The notes beneath the pieces are model-generated. The model worked only from the letters and a program-made list of their open reading frames with translations. It had not been told where the DNA came from and ran no database searches. DNA of 64,000 nucleotides from an uncultured Acetatifactor sp. (GTDB lineage Bacteria; Bacillota; Clostridia; Lachnospirales; Lachnospiraceae), in the NCBI GenBank assembly GCA_949840885.1, contig CATKYJ010000011.1, positions 37,612 through 101,611 on the forward strand, in the 5' to 3' direction. Numbering within the stretch: the stretch's first letter is position 1; each line of letters starts with the position of its first letter. This document shows positions 1 to 7,972 of this stretch, one piece after another. Both the position numbers and the translations under genes were made by a program.

Positions 1-74
1 AATGCTGCCGGGACCGCTGCCGCACGGATTCCGATCCGGCCCATCCCGTTATGCTGATCCGGGCCGGCCCATCC

Positions 75-704
75 TCACCGGTTCCGCAGCCGCCCCGCCA
101 GGATGTTCAGCATGGCCCCGCAGGCTGCGAAGCAGATCAGGTACAGCTTCCCGATGCTGCTGGTGCACACCTCCAGGAGCCCGCCTACCACCGGGTAGTG
201 CAGGCACACCCTGCCGATGAGTTCCTGGTACCCGACAGGGTTCATGTCGTTCTCCGCGTTGGCATCCCCCTTGGTGATGAACTCGCCCTCCCCGATGCGG
301 TTCTTCACCACCCGGTGGGCGATGACGGACTCCCCTCCGTGGAACGCGATCACGTCCCCCTCCGCCACGTCCTCCGGGCGCAGGGTCTCCACATAGATCA
401 CGCTCCCCACCGGGATAGCAGGCTCCATGCTGCCGCTGACCACGTTGTAGACCTCGTACCCCTTGGCGTGGGCCAGGCTGATCGGCAAGTAGAACCCGAT
501 CACCGCCAGCAGGATCAGCGTCCCCATTATATTGCAGAGGGCGGGAACCAGCTTCCCGCCCCTCTTCCTCCCCCTCTGTCCAGGGCTGTCGTCCATCTTC
601 TCCGCCCCTTTCCGCTCAGGGCTGCTCTCTATCTTTTCTGTCCCTTTCCGTTCAGGGCTGCTCTCTATCTTCTCTGTCCCACTGCGTTCAGGGCTGCTGC
701 TCAT
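75..704 (-). CDS. SipW-type (S26B) signal peptidase I
   Basis: Membrane signal peptidase of the SipW/ER type, 209 residues. It should remove signal peptides of the TasA/CalY-like proteins encoded just upstream. The catalytic serine is in SGSMEP (about residues 90-95), and histidine in IAHRVV (about 130) stands where S26A enzymes have lysine, which marks the S26B group. Membrane segments lie at about 52-75 and near the C-terminus. The N-terminus carries three 12-residue repeats (SSPERxGxEKIE) of unknown role, so a start at Met37 is possible. However, AAGGGAAGAAAG precedes the chosen ATG, and the gene overlaps its upstream neighbour by 17 nt, which suggests translational coupling. It is the last gene visible in the pilus/SipW operon; nothing could be assigned to bases 1-74. 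Confidence 0.88.
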   Translation of the reverse strand: MSSSPERSGTEKIESSPERKGTEKIESSPERKGAEKMDDSPGQRGRKRGGKLVPALCNIMGTLILLAVIGFYLPISLAHAKGYEVYNVVSGSMEPAIPVGSVIYVETLRPEDVAEGDVIAFHGGESVIAHRVVKNRIGEGEFITKGDANAENDMNPVGYQELIGRVCLHYPVVGGLLEVCTSSIGKLYLICFAACGAMLNILAGRLRNR

Positions 705-2541
705 CTTCTTTCTTCCCTTTCCTGCGGGCGACCGCTACCAGCCACCAGATGCCTGCCCCTGCCAGGGCCACCACCAGAGCCAGGATCCCCGCTTTTGCGG
801 GAGTGGGAAGCATTGCCAGCGGTGTGGCCAGGTCGTCCAGGATGGACTCTATAGCGCTGTCCCCATTTCCGCTGTCCCCGCTGCCGTCCTCACTGCCTCC
901 GGGTCCCCCCAGGGGGGTCTCCTCCTCGTCCAGGTCCTCGTACTCCTCAGGCTCGGCCAGCGGAGGCTCCTCCTCATCCACCACTACCACGGGCTCCTCG
1001 GGTTCCGGTTCAGGCTCCGGCGGCGTCACCACCGCCACGGGTTCCTGAGGCTCGGGGCCGGGCTCCTGCCCGGGCTCCGGCACCGGCGCCTGGGGTCCAG
1101 GCACCACTATGGTGTTCACATTGGTCACCGTGGGCACCGGTGTGTATATGAAAGTGAACAGGTTCTCCGAGGCGTCCGCCGCCAGGGTCTTGCCCAGGTT
1201 GTACGCCTGGGGCTGCCAGCCCTCGATGTACTGGTAGGCCACCACGGGCTTGTCGCCTACATTTCCGTAGTATACTGCACTGGGGTACAGGTCGTTGCCC
1301 TCCGCATCCCGGTACGCCACGGTGTAGGCCACCGTCTCCCCCTGGATGCCGTAGGCCACCACATAGTCCGCGTCCCCGGTCACCGTCACGGACGGGTTCG
1401 CCAGGCGGCTGCTGTCCGTGTCCTCTCCGCTGACGCGGAAGCCTTTGCGGTAGTACTTGCTGGCGCTGTCCAGGCCCACGCCCTTCTGGATGTCGAAGAC
1501 CACCTGTTCCCCATAGTGGAGTCCGGTTATGACACAGACCTCGCCGTCCAGGATGCTGACCGTAGCCCCGGCGTCCGTCAGGCGCTGTATCACGGATCCG
1601 TCTATGGTGCCCTGGGCCCCTGCGAACAGGCGCAGGGTGTAGGTGTAGTCCTCTGCTGCGGACACCGGCTGCGCCGTGCCCAATGCCATGCACAGAGCCA
1701 GGCCTGCGCCCAGGGCTTTCGCACCTGCCTTGGCCTTTATCTTATCTTTTGCTTTCTTCTGCTCTTTCACTCCCAGGATGGCCAGTATCAGGAACAGGAT
1801 CCCGCTGACCCCCGCAGCTATGATGTAGGGCACCAGGTCGTCTTCATCCCCGGTGCGCACGATCCCGGTCCTGGCGGAGCCGCCGTCCCCGCTGCCGCCC
1901 TGGCTGCCATCGTCTTCCACCGGCACCGGGTCGCCCTGCACGGTGCGCTCCTCCGTCCGGGTATTCACCGTGGTGGTATCCACAGCGAAGTTCATCTGGA
2001 GGCTTGCCAGGGTGTTCTGGTAATCGTTGCCCTGGGTCTCACCGTCCAGAGCCACCCGCAGGGTCACCGCCCCGCTCTGTCCGGGCTCTAAGGTATCCAG
2101 GTACAGGAAGTCCTCCAGGCCGCTGGTGGCGGCCTTTAAGCCCACGCGGCTACCGTTGTTCTCGCCGCCCACGGTGTCGCTGGTGAACAGGGTCTCCCGT
2201 GCGCCGTCAGGGGCTGTATAGACAAGCTCGTATTCATACGCGCCGCCGCTGGCGCCGCTCCCTGCCGTCTCCTCCAGGGACTGCAGCACCTCGTTGGTCA
2301 TGTACCAGTTGGACGCGGAGGCGTTGTCGTTCTTCAGATTCAGTGTAATGGTGATGTCGTCACCGGGCTGCAGGTCGTACACGGCGCTGTTCACGTCCGA
2401 TGCCGAGCGGTCCTCGGACAGCTTGTTGTCCTGGGTGAACGTCACGTTCCGCTCCGTTGCCAGGGTCTCTGCCTGCGCCGTGGCCGGCGCAAAGAGCAGC
2501 GCCCCCGCCAGGAGGGCGGATGTCAGTATTCTCTTCTTCAT
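688..2541 (-). CDS. Bipartite anchored surface protein of the SipW locus
   Basis: Surface protein of 617 residues with two secreted modules joined by an internal membrane segment. Signal peptide 1-24; an all-beta domain to about 210; a sorting-signal-like stretch (VRTGDEDD, then hydrophobic PYIIAAGVSGILFLILAI, then KEQKKAKDK) at about 225-270; a second signal-peptide-like stretch (ALCMALGTAQPVSAAE, about 278-295); a MucBP-like beta domain; a Pro/Glu-rich stalk (about 465-560); and a C-terminal membrane anchor with a basic tail. It reads as two anchored proteins fused in frame. AGGAGGGG precedes the start. It lies 13 bp after the second TasA-like gene and overlaps the SipW peptidase gene. The domain assignments are my reading; the fusion itself is plain in the sequence. 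Confidence 0.7.
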   Translation of the reverse strand: MKKRILTSALLAGALLFAPATAQAETLATERNVTFTQDNKLSEDRSASDVNSAVYDLQPGDDITITLNLKNDNASASNWYMTNEVLQSLEETAGSGASGGAYEYELVYTAPDGARETLFTSDTVGGENNGSRVGLKAATSGLEDFLYLDTLEPGQSGAVTLRVALDGETQGNDYQNTLASLQMNFAVDTTTVNTRTEERTVQGDPVPVEDDGSQGGSGDGGSARTGIVRTGDEDDLVPYIIAAGVSGILFLILAILGVKEQKKAKDKIKAKAGAKALGAGLALCMALGTAQPVSAAEDYTYTLRLFAGAQGTIDGSVIQRLTDAGATVSILDGEVCVITGLHYGEQVVFDIQKGVGLDSASKYYRKGFRVSGEDTDSSRLANPSVTVTGDADYVVAYGIQGETVAYTVAYRDAEGNDLYPSAVYYGNVGDKPVVAYQYIEGWQPQAYNLGKTLAADASENLFTFIYTPVPTVTNVNTIVVPGPQAPVPEPGQEPGPEPQEPVAVVTPPEPEPEPEEPVVVVDEEEPPLAEPEEYEDLDEEETPLGGPGGSEDGSGDSGNGDSAIESILDDLATPLAMLPTPAKAGILALVVALAGAGIWWLVAVARRKGKKEDEQQP

Positions 2542-2554
2542 GGTCTCTCCCCTC

Positions 2555-3277
2555 CTAGTCCAGGCTCAGAACGCCGTTTTGGTCTATGGTGACCCTGCGG
2601 CCCCACGCGCTCCAGATGGCGTCCTCTGCGTTGTGTTCCTGCACCCCATCCACGCGGGCCTCGATGCAGAACCGGGCGCCGTCGTATTCGTAGACCGTGG
2701 TGATGGTGGTGTACCTGCCGTCCGTCTCCCTGATCTCACTGACATGTCTTGCCACGCTGCCGTCTATGGTGAGGCCGTCGGCAAAGAGCGGAGTCTCGTT
2801 CCGGGAGTTCAGCAGCTTGTTGTAGTAGAGCACGGTACGCTCCTCAGTGGAGGCTTCGCTGTCCACCAGCCAGTCGCTGCCCAGGTTTACCAGGTTCAGG
2901 CCGATGAGCTCCGGGGACAGGGTGCGGATTTTTTCTCCGTTTCCGTCCAGCCAGTACTTGTGGATGCTGACGCGGACATATTCGTTGATGACGCCGCTGT
3001 TGTAGACATTTAACTGCTCCTTATAGGATGCGCCGGGCTTGATCTGCCCGCCCTCCGCCAGGAGGCCTTTCAGCAGCTCGCCCTCCACCGGAGCCCCATT
3101 CTCCACCAGGGTCACGCCGATCTCATGGAGCTGGATGTTGGCCGCGTAGTCGTCCGAGAAGTAGGTCAGCGCCGCCCTGGCCCCTCCGACGGAGCTGAAC
3201 AGCAGCAGGCCCGCCGCCAGCACGAACGCCGCTATGGTAGTAATGGGGGATGCCACTATCTTTTTAAGTCTCTTCAT
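2555..3277 (-). CDS. SipW-dependent TasA/CalY-like secreted protein
   Basis: Short secreted protein of 240 residues. A hydrophobic N-terminal segment ends at GARAALTYFSDDYAANIQL (about residues 32-50), the usual shape of SipW-type signal peptides, where cleavage precedes a 'tyFsD' stretch. The rest is predicted beta-rich with no cysteine cluster or anchor. Family members (TasA, CalY) polymerise into matrix fibres or sit on the surface; the exact role here is inferred. The gene overlaps the preceding one by 4 nt (ATGA) and has a strong AAGGAGGG site. The matching peptidase is encoded two genes downstream. Confidence 0.72.
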   Translation of the reverse strand: MKRLKKIVASPITTIAAFVLAAGLLLFSSVGGARAALTYFSDDYAANIQLHEIGVTLVENGAPVEGELLKGLLAEGGQIKPGASYKEQLNVYNSGVINEYVRVSIHKYWLDGNGEKIRTLSPELIGLNLVNLGSDWLVDSEASTEERTVLYYNKLLNSRNETPLFADGLTIDGSVARHVSEIRETDGRYTTITTVYEYDGARFCIEARVDGVQEHNAEDAIWSAWGRRVTIDQNGVLSLD

Positions 3278-3828
3278 TGGTCAATCCCTCCTTCCGTCCT
3301 GCCGGTGAGCACCTTGCCTGACCAGTCCACCGCCTGAGGCGCCACAGGGTTCCCGTCGCTGTCGTACTGCACCGGGACGGACTCGTAGATGACGACCACA
3401 TTACAATCGTCTCCCTCCTTTGCGTCCTCAGGGAAAGTGATCAGCACGTCCAGCTGGGTGGTCCTGGACTTCACCACCGTTCCGTCCTCGGCTGTGGTGG
3501 TTCCAGGCACTATGGTATTATAGTAGTAGTATCCGTCGGCTCCGGCCTCCCAGCCCTCGCCTGTGTAGGTCAGACCGTAAAGGCTGCCGCTGAATGCCCT
3601 GGCCCTTACATATACCGGGACGGCTCCCTCGTTGGCCACTGTCAGGTGCTTGGTGTGCTCCGAGTAAGTCTCCACGATCCGGGTCTCGCTGCCAAGGCTT
3701 AAGGTGTAGCCGCCTGAGGCGGTGGTATTCGTAGTGAAGTAGGCCCACGCGCTCCCCACCGTGGCGGTGAGCGCCATGCCCGCTGCAAAGGCGGATATGG
3801 CTGTCAGAAATACCTTGCTTTTTTTCAT
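3274..3828 (-). CDS. SipW-dependent TasA/CalY-like secreted protein
   Basis: Protein of 184 residues with a SipW-type signal: hydrophobic stretch 8-27, then GSAWAYFTTNTTASGGYTL, the typical cleavage region of the family. The mature part is a compact beta domain (hltVaNeGavPVYVRARafs), a pattern recurring in camelysin/TasA relatives. There is no anchor, so it is either released or held through fibre assembly. It sits between the accessory pilin and a second TasA-like gene, with which it is coupled by a 4-nt overlap. A G-rich stretch precedes the ATG. It could be a subunit of a second fibre or a coat on the sortase pilus. Confidence 0.72.
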   Translation of the reverse strand: MKKSKVFLTAISAFAAGMALTATVGSAWAYFTTNTTASGGYTLSLGSETRIVETYSEHTKHLTVANEGAVPVYVRARAFSGSLYGLTYTGEGWEAGADGYYYYNTIVPGTTTAEDGTVVKSRTTQLDVLITFPEDAKEGDDCNVVVIYESVPVQYDSDGNPVAPQAVDWSGKVLTGRTEGGIDQ

Positions 3829-3842
3829 CTCATCCCACCCCC

Positions 3843-5021
3843 CTACTCTTCACCGGGCGTCCCGGCCGGGATCTGTGTCCAGTTCCATACCAGACCCTGC
3901 CCGTCGTCCGCGTACTCGAAATGGTTCGTGATGGCGGATCCCTGTCTGCCGCTGCCGTCATATATGTTCCGGAAAGAAGCGATGTTGTCAAAGGCCGCGT
4001 CCTCCGGACTCACGTTTGTCATGGTCAAAGTCTGTACCTGGGCGCTGCCAGGGGCTGTCTGGTAGGTGGTTCCGGAGTAGGTCTCCGTTACCGTGACTTC
4101 GGCTCCCACCGGGATTCGCTCCAGGATCAGCTCACTCCGGGTTCCGGGTGCATTGAACGCGAGAGAGACTACATTGCTGTAAACCAGTTTCCCTCTAAGC
4201 GTTGCCTCCACGGTGAAGATAAATGTGGCAGGGCTGCCGGACACATACTCGGTCAGTTCCTTGTCGATCCTGAGGGCTCCGAACCTGTCGCTCAGGGCCG
4301 GCTTGGACTCGGCTGCGTTCATACCAGTGAGACTGTAGATCCATTCCCCCGGGTTGGAGGTTGCCGCGGTATTGTCGCCGCTCTCTCTGGTGGGCAGCGC
4401 CACCAGCTGGGGGCTGTAGGTGAATGTATAAGAGTCCGAGTAGGCGATGGTCCGAATCGGTTCCGGAATCTCCTCTGCCTCCTCCCGGACCAGATAGTCC
4501 TCCCGCTCCAGCCCGGCGCCTCTGGGAACCATCAGGTAGAGACCGGGATCCAGCTCGGAAAATTCCACCACATCGGCTCCCTCTGCCTTTACGGCAGTGG
4601 CAGCGGGTTCCACGTAGTTACCCTCCGCGAAGATGACGGCTGCGGCATTCTGCGCCTGGTCTTTCCATGCCTGGCGGAGAGCCTCATCCTCCAATTCCCC
4701 CACAGTGATATCCACATCCAGTCCGTCATAGGCATCCAGGACTTCCAGCCGATAGGCGTCATAGCTTTCCTCTTTCACGGCATCCGCCACCTTATACAGG
4801 TCGATTGCTACCTCCGGCGACTGGGCCTCCTCGCCTTCGGCCAGAGCTTTCGGCTCTACTCTTACCTGCAGTGTACAGGAAGCGGAGAGATCCAGGGGCG
4901 CAGCCGCGCGGGCCGTACCGCCGACCGCTGCAGCCACGCATCCCGCTGCCAGTATGGACGCAAGCGCCAGGCCCATCAGACGGCCCCTGAACCGCTTGCG
5001 GCTCTTCCATTTCATTTTCAT
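3843..5021 (-). CDS. Accessory pilin-like surface protein
   Basis: Secreted protein of 392 residues. Signal peptide 1-40 (basic start, hydrophobic LMGLALASILAAGCVAAAV, cut near ARA). An N-terminal domain contains IDLYKVADAV and FSELDPGLYLMV, which resembles streptococcal/clostridial pilin folds, followed by a Cna-B-like or DUF5979-like domain (FIFTVEATLRGK, GAEVTVTETYSG, about 250-330). I see no LPXTG-type signal or C-terminal hydrophobic anchor, unlike the two pilins upstream. It could be a base or accessory subunit, or be incorporated in another way. It lies 27 bp after the sortase gene, with AAGGAGGAAA before the ATG. Confidence 0.6.
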   Translation of the reverse strand: MKMKWKSRKRFRGRLMGLALASILAAGCVAAAVGGTARAAAPLDLSASCTLQVRVEPKALAEGEEAQSPEVAIDLYKVADAVKEESYDAYRLEVLDAYDGLDVDITVGELEDEALRQAWKDQAQNAAAVIFAEGNYVEPAATAVKAEGADVVEFSELDPGLYLMVPRGAGLEREDYLVREEAEEIPEPIRTIAYSDSYTFTYSPQLVALPTRESGDNTAATSNPGEWIYSLTGMNAAESKPALSDRFGALRIDKELTEYVSGSPATFIFTVEATLRGKLVYSNVVSLAFNAPGTRSELILERIPVGAEVTVTETYSGTTYQTAPGSAQVQTLTMTNVSPEDAAFDNIASFRNIYDGSGRQGSAITNHFEYADDGQGLVWNWTQIPAGTPGEE

Positions 5022-5048
5022 GGGCGTTTCCTCCTTATGATTCGATTC

Positions 5049-5960
5049 TTATTTGAATTCGTTGTCTCTCTTGAATTCCTCCAGCAGCTCCTCCCCGGTC
5101 TTGCCGGAACGTTTCCTGCCGGATATGGCCAGCATCACCACCAAGGTCACGAACAACAGCGGTATCCCTACAGCAGGGATCACATAGTAGGACGGAATTT
5201 TCCTGGCCTCCGCGGCGACTATGACCAGCTGCTCCTCCTCAATATTGTCGATTCTGTGTCCCCGCACCAGCATCCTGTGGGAATTGATCCCGTAGGGGGT
5301 ACAGGTGAGCAAAGTGCAGTAGTCCTTTCCCCGGGTCACGTTCAGCGCCTCCATCTGGGTAGGCTCCACGATGAGGATCTGATCCACCTCGTAGGTCAGT
5401 GTCCGGTTCAGCACCGTGAGGACGAAGACATCCCCTTTCTCCAGGCGGTCCAAATCCGTGAACAGCTTCGCAGAGGGCAGGCCCCTGTGAGCTGAAAGCA
5501 CGCTGTGCCGTCCCTCACCGCCTATGGGAAGACTGGAGCCCTCCAGGTGCCCTACCGCCACGTTCAGCACGGGGTCGCTGGTGCCGTGGTGCACAGGCAG
5601 GTTCACGCCTATCTTGGGGATGGAGATGTGGCCTATGATGCCGTTTCCGGCCACGTCCAGGACGCTGTAATACAGCTCATCCAGCTCCTCGTAATCCGAA
5701 TACGGCGCGCTAAGCTCCCGGAGCTTCACATTGTATTCTTCCGCCGCAGCGAAAAGGGCTTCGTAGTCCGTCTCATCCAACGCCGCCACCATCGCATCGT
5801 AATCCGCGATAGCCCGGGTCTGGTGGAAAGAGTTCCAGTAGTCGCTGACTGAGGGGTAGAGCATGACGCCCAGCCCTGTCAGCAGGACCACCGTCAGGAG
5901 GAAAGTGGAGAGAGAGCCCTTTTTCCTCCCCGCTTTCCCTGTGTTTTCTTTTTTCTTCAT
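5049..5960 (-). CDS. Class C (pilus-type) sortase
   Basis: Membrane transpeptidase that joins pilin subunits through their LPXTG motifs. The protein has 303 residues when started at MKKKENTGK, the first ATG before the basic/hydrophobic N-terminus; an in-frame extension upstream reads like non-coding sequence. N-terminal membrane segment about 17-36; catalytic His in LSAHRG; Cys in TLLTCTPYG (about 220); Arg in MLVRGHR (about 233); second membrane segment in the C-terminus (VIPAVGIPLLFVTLVVMLAI) followed by a charged tail. Two membrane segments are characteristic of class C. No clear DPW/DPF lid motif was found. It lies between the major pilin and an accessory pilin, as usual in pilus islands. 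Confidence 0.93.
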   Translation of the reverse strand: MKKKENTGKAGRKKGSLSTFLLTVVLLTGLGVMLYPSVSDYWNSFHQTRAIADYDAMVAALDETDYEALFAAAEEYNVKLRELSAPYSDYEELDELYYSVLDVAGNGIIGHISIPKIGVNLPVHHGTSDPVLNVAVGHLEGSSLPIGGEGRHSVLSAHRGLPSAKLFTDLDRLEKGDVFVLTVLNRTLTYEVDQILIVEPTQMEALNVTRGKDYCTLLTCTPYGINSHRMLVRGHRIDNIEEEQLVIVAAEARKIPSYYVIPAVGIPLLFVTLVVMLAISGRKRSGKTGEELLEEFKRDNEFK

Positions 5961-6093
5961 CGGTTTCCCCGCCAGTTGCTTCTTACATCTTATCCGGATC
6001 CATGTCCCGGAAAGAAATCTTCCAAGGAACTTTTGCTGCGCTTTGCCGGAATCGCTCTGCATCGACCATGCAGCCCCCTTTTTTCCGTTGCTC

Positions 6094-6165
6094 GCCGCAC
6101 ACCACGGGAAGGTGTCAGCCTCGTGCGGCATCCCCCGGGGCAGGGGTACGATCGTCCTGCCCCGG
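6094..6165 (-). other. Two hairpins between major pilin and sortase genes
   Basis: Two adjacent inverted repeats in the 291-bp gap after the major pilin: CCGGGGCAGG (6135-6144) pairing with CCTGCCCCGG (6156-6165), and GCCGCAC (6094-6100) with GTGCGGC (6123-6129). Neither is followed by a T-run on the minus strand. Partial termination or mRNA 3'-end stabilisation of the abundant pilin message is a reasonable inference. The rest of the gap (5961-6251) shows no gene. Confidence 0.45.
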
Positions 6166-6251
6166 AGGTTTGGTGCTTATTTGATACTTGCCATTTTCTG
6201 GTTTACTGTCTTTTGTCCTAGGTCGGTTGTGTCATGGCTTTCCGCGGCCTG

Positions 6252-7862
6252 TCAGTCACGTCCGCTCATGCGCTTCTTGGTGATCAGAAGTACGCCTGCC
6301 GCTGCTACCAGGATACCGCCTACCACGTAGAAGATTGTGGTACCGATGCCGCCGGTGGATGGAAGAGTTGCTCCTGTGCTGTTTTCTACCGTGGGTTTGA
6401 CAATCAGCAATACTTTCTCGTTGTCTTCAATCTCATTGTTCTTGTTTGTATCATGTGCAACATTAACTTCCTGAGGCTCAGTCATCAGATTATAGCCAGC
6501 GGGCGCTTCCGTCTCAACCAAGTAGTAAGTACCGTCTTCTAAGCCGTTGAAGCTTGCTTTACCCTGAGCATCTGTCACTACCTCTGTCGCATCCGCCTTG
6601 GTACCCCACTTAACTTCAGCCTTTACAGCCGGGTTCTGACCCTCAGCCTCTTTTGCTTCGATATACTGGTAATACTTCGCGTCAGTCGCAACACCTGTGA
6701 TATTGCCCTCATCGTCTTTCGTCACTTTGTCCACCAGAACAAATTTCGCGCCGCTCAGAGGGTTCTGACTTCCTGCAACAACCTTATTGATTTCGATATT
6801 TGCCGTGTAGAGCGTAACGTCTGATCCGGGTGTTTTTTCTGTCGTGGTGTTATTAGGATCCTTGCTGTACTCTAAATGTGCCTCGTTCTTCAGCGGGTTG
6901 GGAGTTTGTGTTTCAACTACGATTGCATTTTCATTTACGGTAGCGGTATAGGTAATCTCCACCGTCTCGCCGACGTTAAATTTCGTCATATCAAAAGTCA
7001 GCTTGAAATCGTAATCCGAACCATTCTTCTCTACCGTGATTCCACCGGCAGGTGAATCCGCAGAGACCGTGTTATTCGCATAGATGGTAGCATTCCCAAC
7101 CTTTACGGTTAAATCATCGTTAAATGTTAAGCCTGTGCCCATTTTATCGGTAACGATATAGGTATACTGGTCGTACCCCACCGTACTCGGCACCTCACCT
7201 GTAATGGTATAAGGCACGTTCTGGCCAACGCTAACATCGCCAGTCAGCGTAGTTGTCTTTTCAATCTCAGGCGTCTCGTTCTTGTCGTAGATCGTCACCG
7301 GGGTGCTGCTTGAAGCAGTGGTCAGATTAGCCAATGCACCGCTGTCGGTAGAAACGAAGTAGTAACCCATCTGATCTGCCGGAATTGTAATTTCCACTTT
7401 TCCGGTTGTGGAATTGAGTGTACCGTTAATGCCGCCTGTTAATGTTGCTTTCTGGGTATTCAAATACTGGGCAAATGCAGGTGCATCGGTTACATTTACA
7501 TTGTAGACACCCTCTACCGTAGTAGGAGTAATCTCTACACCATTCGCTTGCTGCACAGTCTGATCCATTTGAGCCAACAGACTATACACGGCAGAAGTAT
7601 TATCCAACTTGTAGCCATAGTTCGTTTCACCGTCAGCTGTTGCAGATGTAGTTACGGAGAATATCTTGTATGCTACATAAGGATAAGGCTGCGGGTCGTC
7701 TCCTTCTTGCACAGGCGGCTGCAGAACGGGATTCTCAATTACAATTTTTCCACCTTGCGGTGCAACGGGATCCTCACCTGTGGCCGATGCGGTGATGCCC
7801 ATGGCCAGAACCATAATGGCGGCCAAGGCAAGCGCAAATAACTTTCTCATTTTACCTTTCAT
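6252..7862 (-). CDS. Major pilin / LPXTG backbone subunit (SpaA-like)
   Basis: Backbone pilin of 536 residues. Signal peptide 1-27; an N-terminal pilin domain beginning around YVAYKIFSVTT; a middle domain (KTTTLTGDVSVGQNVPYTITGE, read in pieces); a C-terminal Cna-B/SpaA domain (INKVVAGSQNPLSGAKFVL ... DGTYYLVETEAPAGY) with the lysine and E-box glutamate expected for an intramolecular isopeptide bond. The sorting signal LPSTG is at about 500, followed by a hydrophobic span and KKRMSGRD. The neighbouring class C sortase should polymerise it. AAGGAAGG precedes the ATG. It lies 110 bp after the tip adhesin gene. Base composition is slightly more AT-rich than its neighbours. Confidence 0.92.
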   Translation of the reverse strand: MKGKMRKLFALALAAIMVLAMGITASATGEDPVAPQGGKIVIENPVLQPPVQEGDDPQPYPYVAYKIFSVTTSATADGETNYGYKLDNTSAVYSLLAQMDQTVQQANGVEITPTTVEGVYNVNVTDAPAFAQYLNTQKATLTGGINGTLNSTTGKVEITIPADQMGYYFVSTDSGALANLTTASSSTPVTIYDKNETPEIEKTTTLTGDVSVGQNVPYTITGEVPSTVGYDQYTYIVTDKMGTGLTFNDDLTVKVGNATIYANNTVSADSPAGGITVEKNGSDYDFKLTFDMTKFNVGETVEITYTATVNENAIVVETQTPNPLKNEAHLEYSKDPNNTTTEKTPGSDVTLYTANIEINKVVAGSQNPLSGAKFVLVDKVTKDDEGNITGVATDAKYYQYIEAKEAEGQNPAVKAEVKWGTKADATEVVTDAQGKASFNGLEDGTYYLVETEAPAGYNLMTEPQEVNVAHDTNKNNEIEDNEKVLLIVKPTVENSTGATLPSTGGIGTTIFYVVGGILVAAAGVLLITKKRMSGRD

Positions 7863-7972
7863 AGTAAAACCTTCCTTTCTTTTCCCTCAAAATTTTTGTT
7901 TTTAGTTCCATGGTGCTATATTGGTCTTGCAGTCGGCGCAAGTTTGCGTCGATCGGAGGCTTTATCCCAGAG

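Noticed and set aside
3921..5495. Long rightward open frame opposite the accessory pilin and sortase genes
   Set aside because: Low-complexity translation with no motifs. It is a by-product of high GC and opposite-strand codon bias; the same applies to 532-2091 and 51333-52577.
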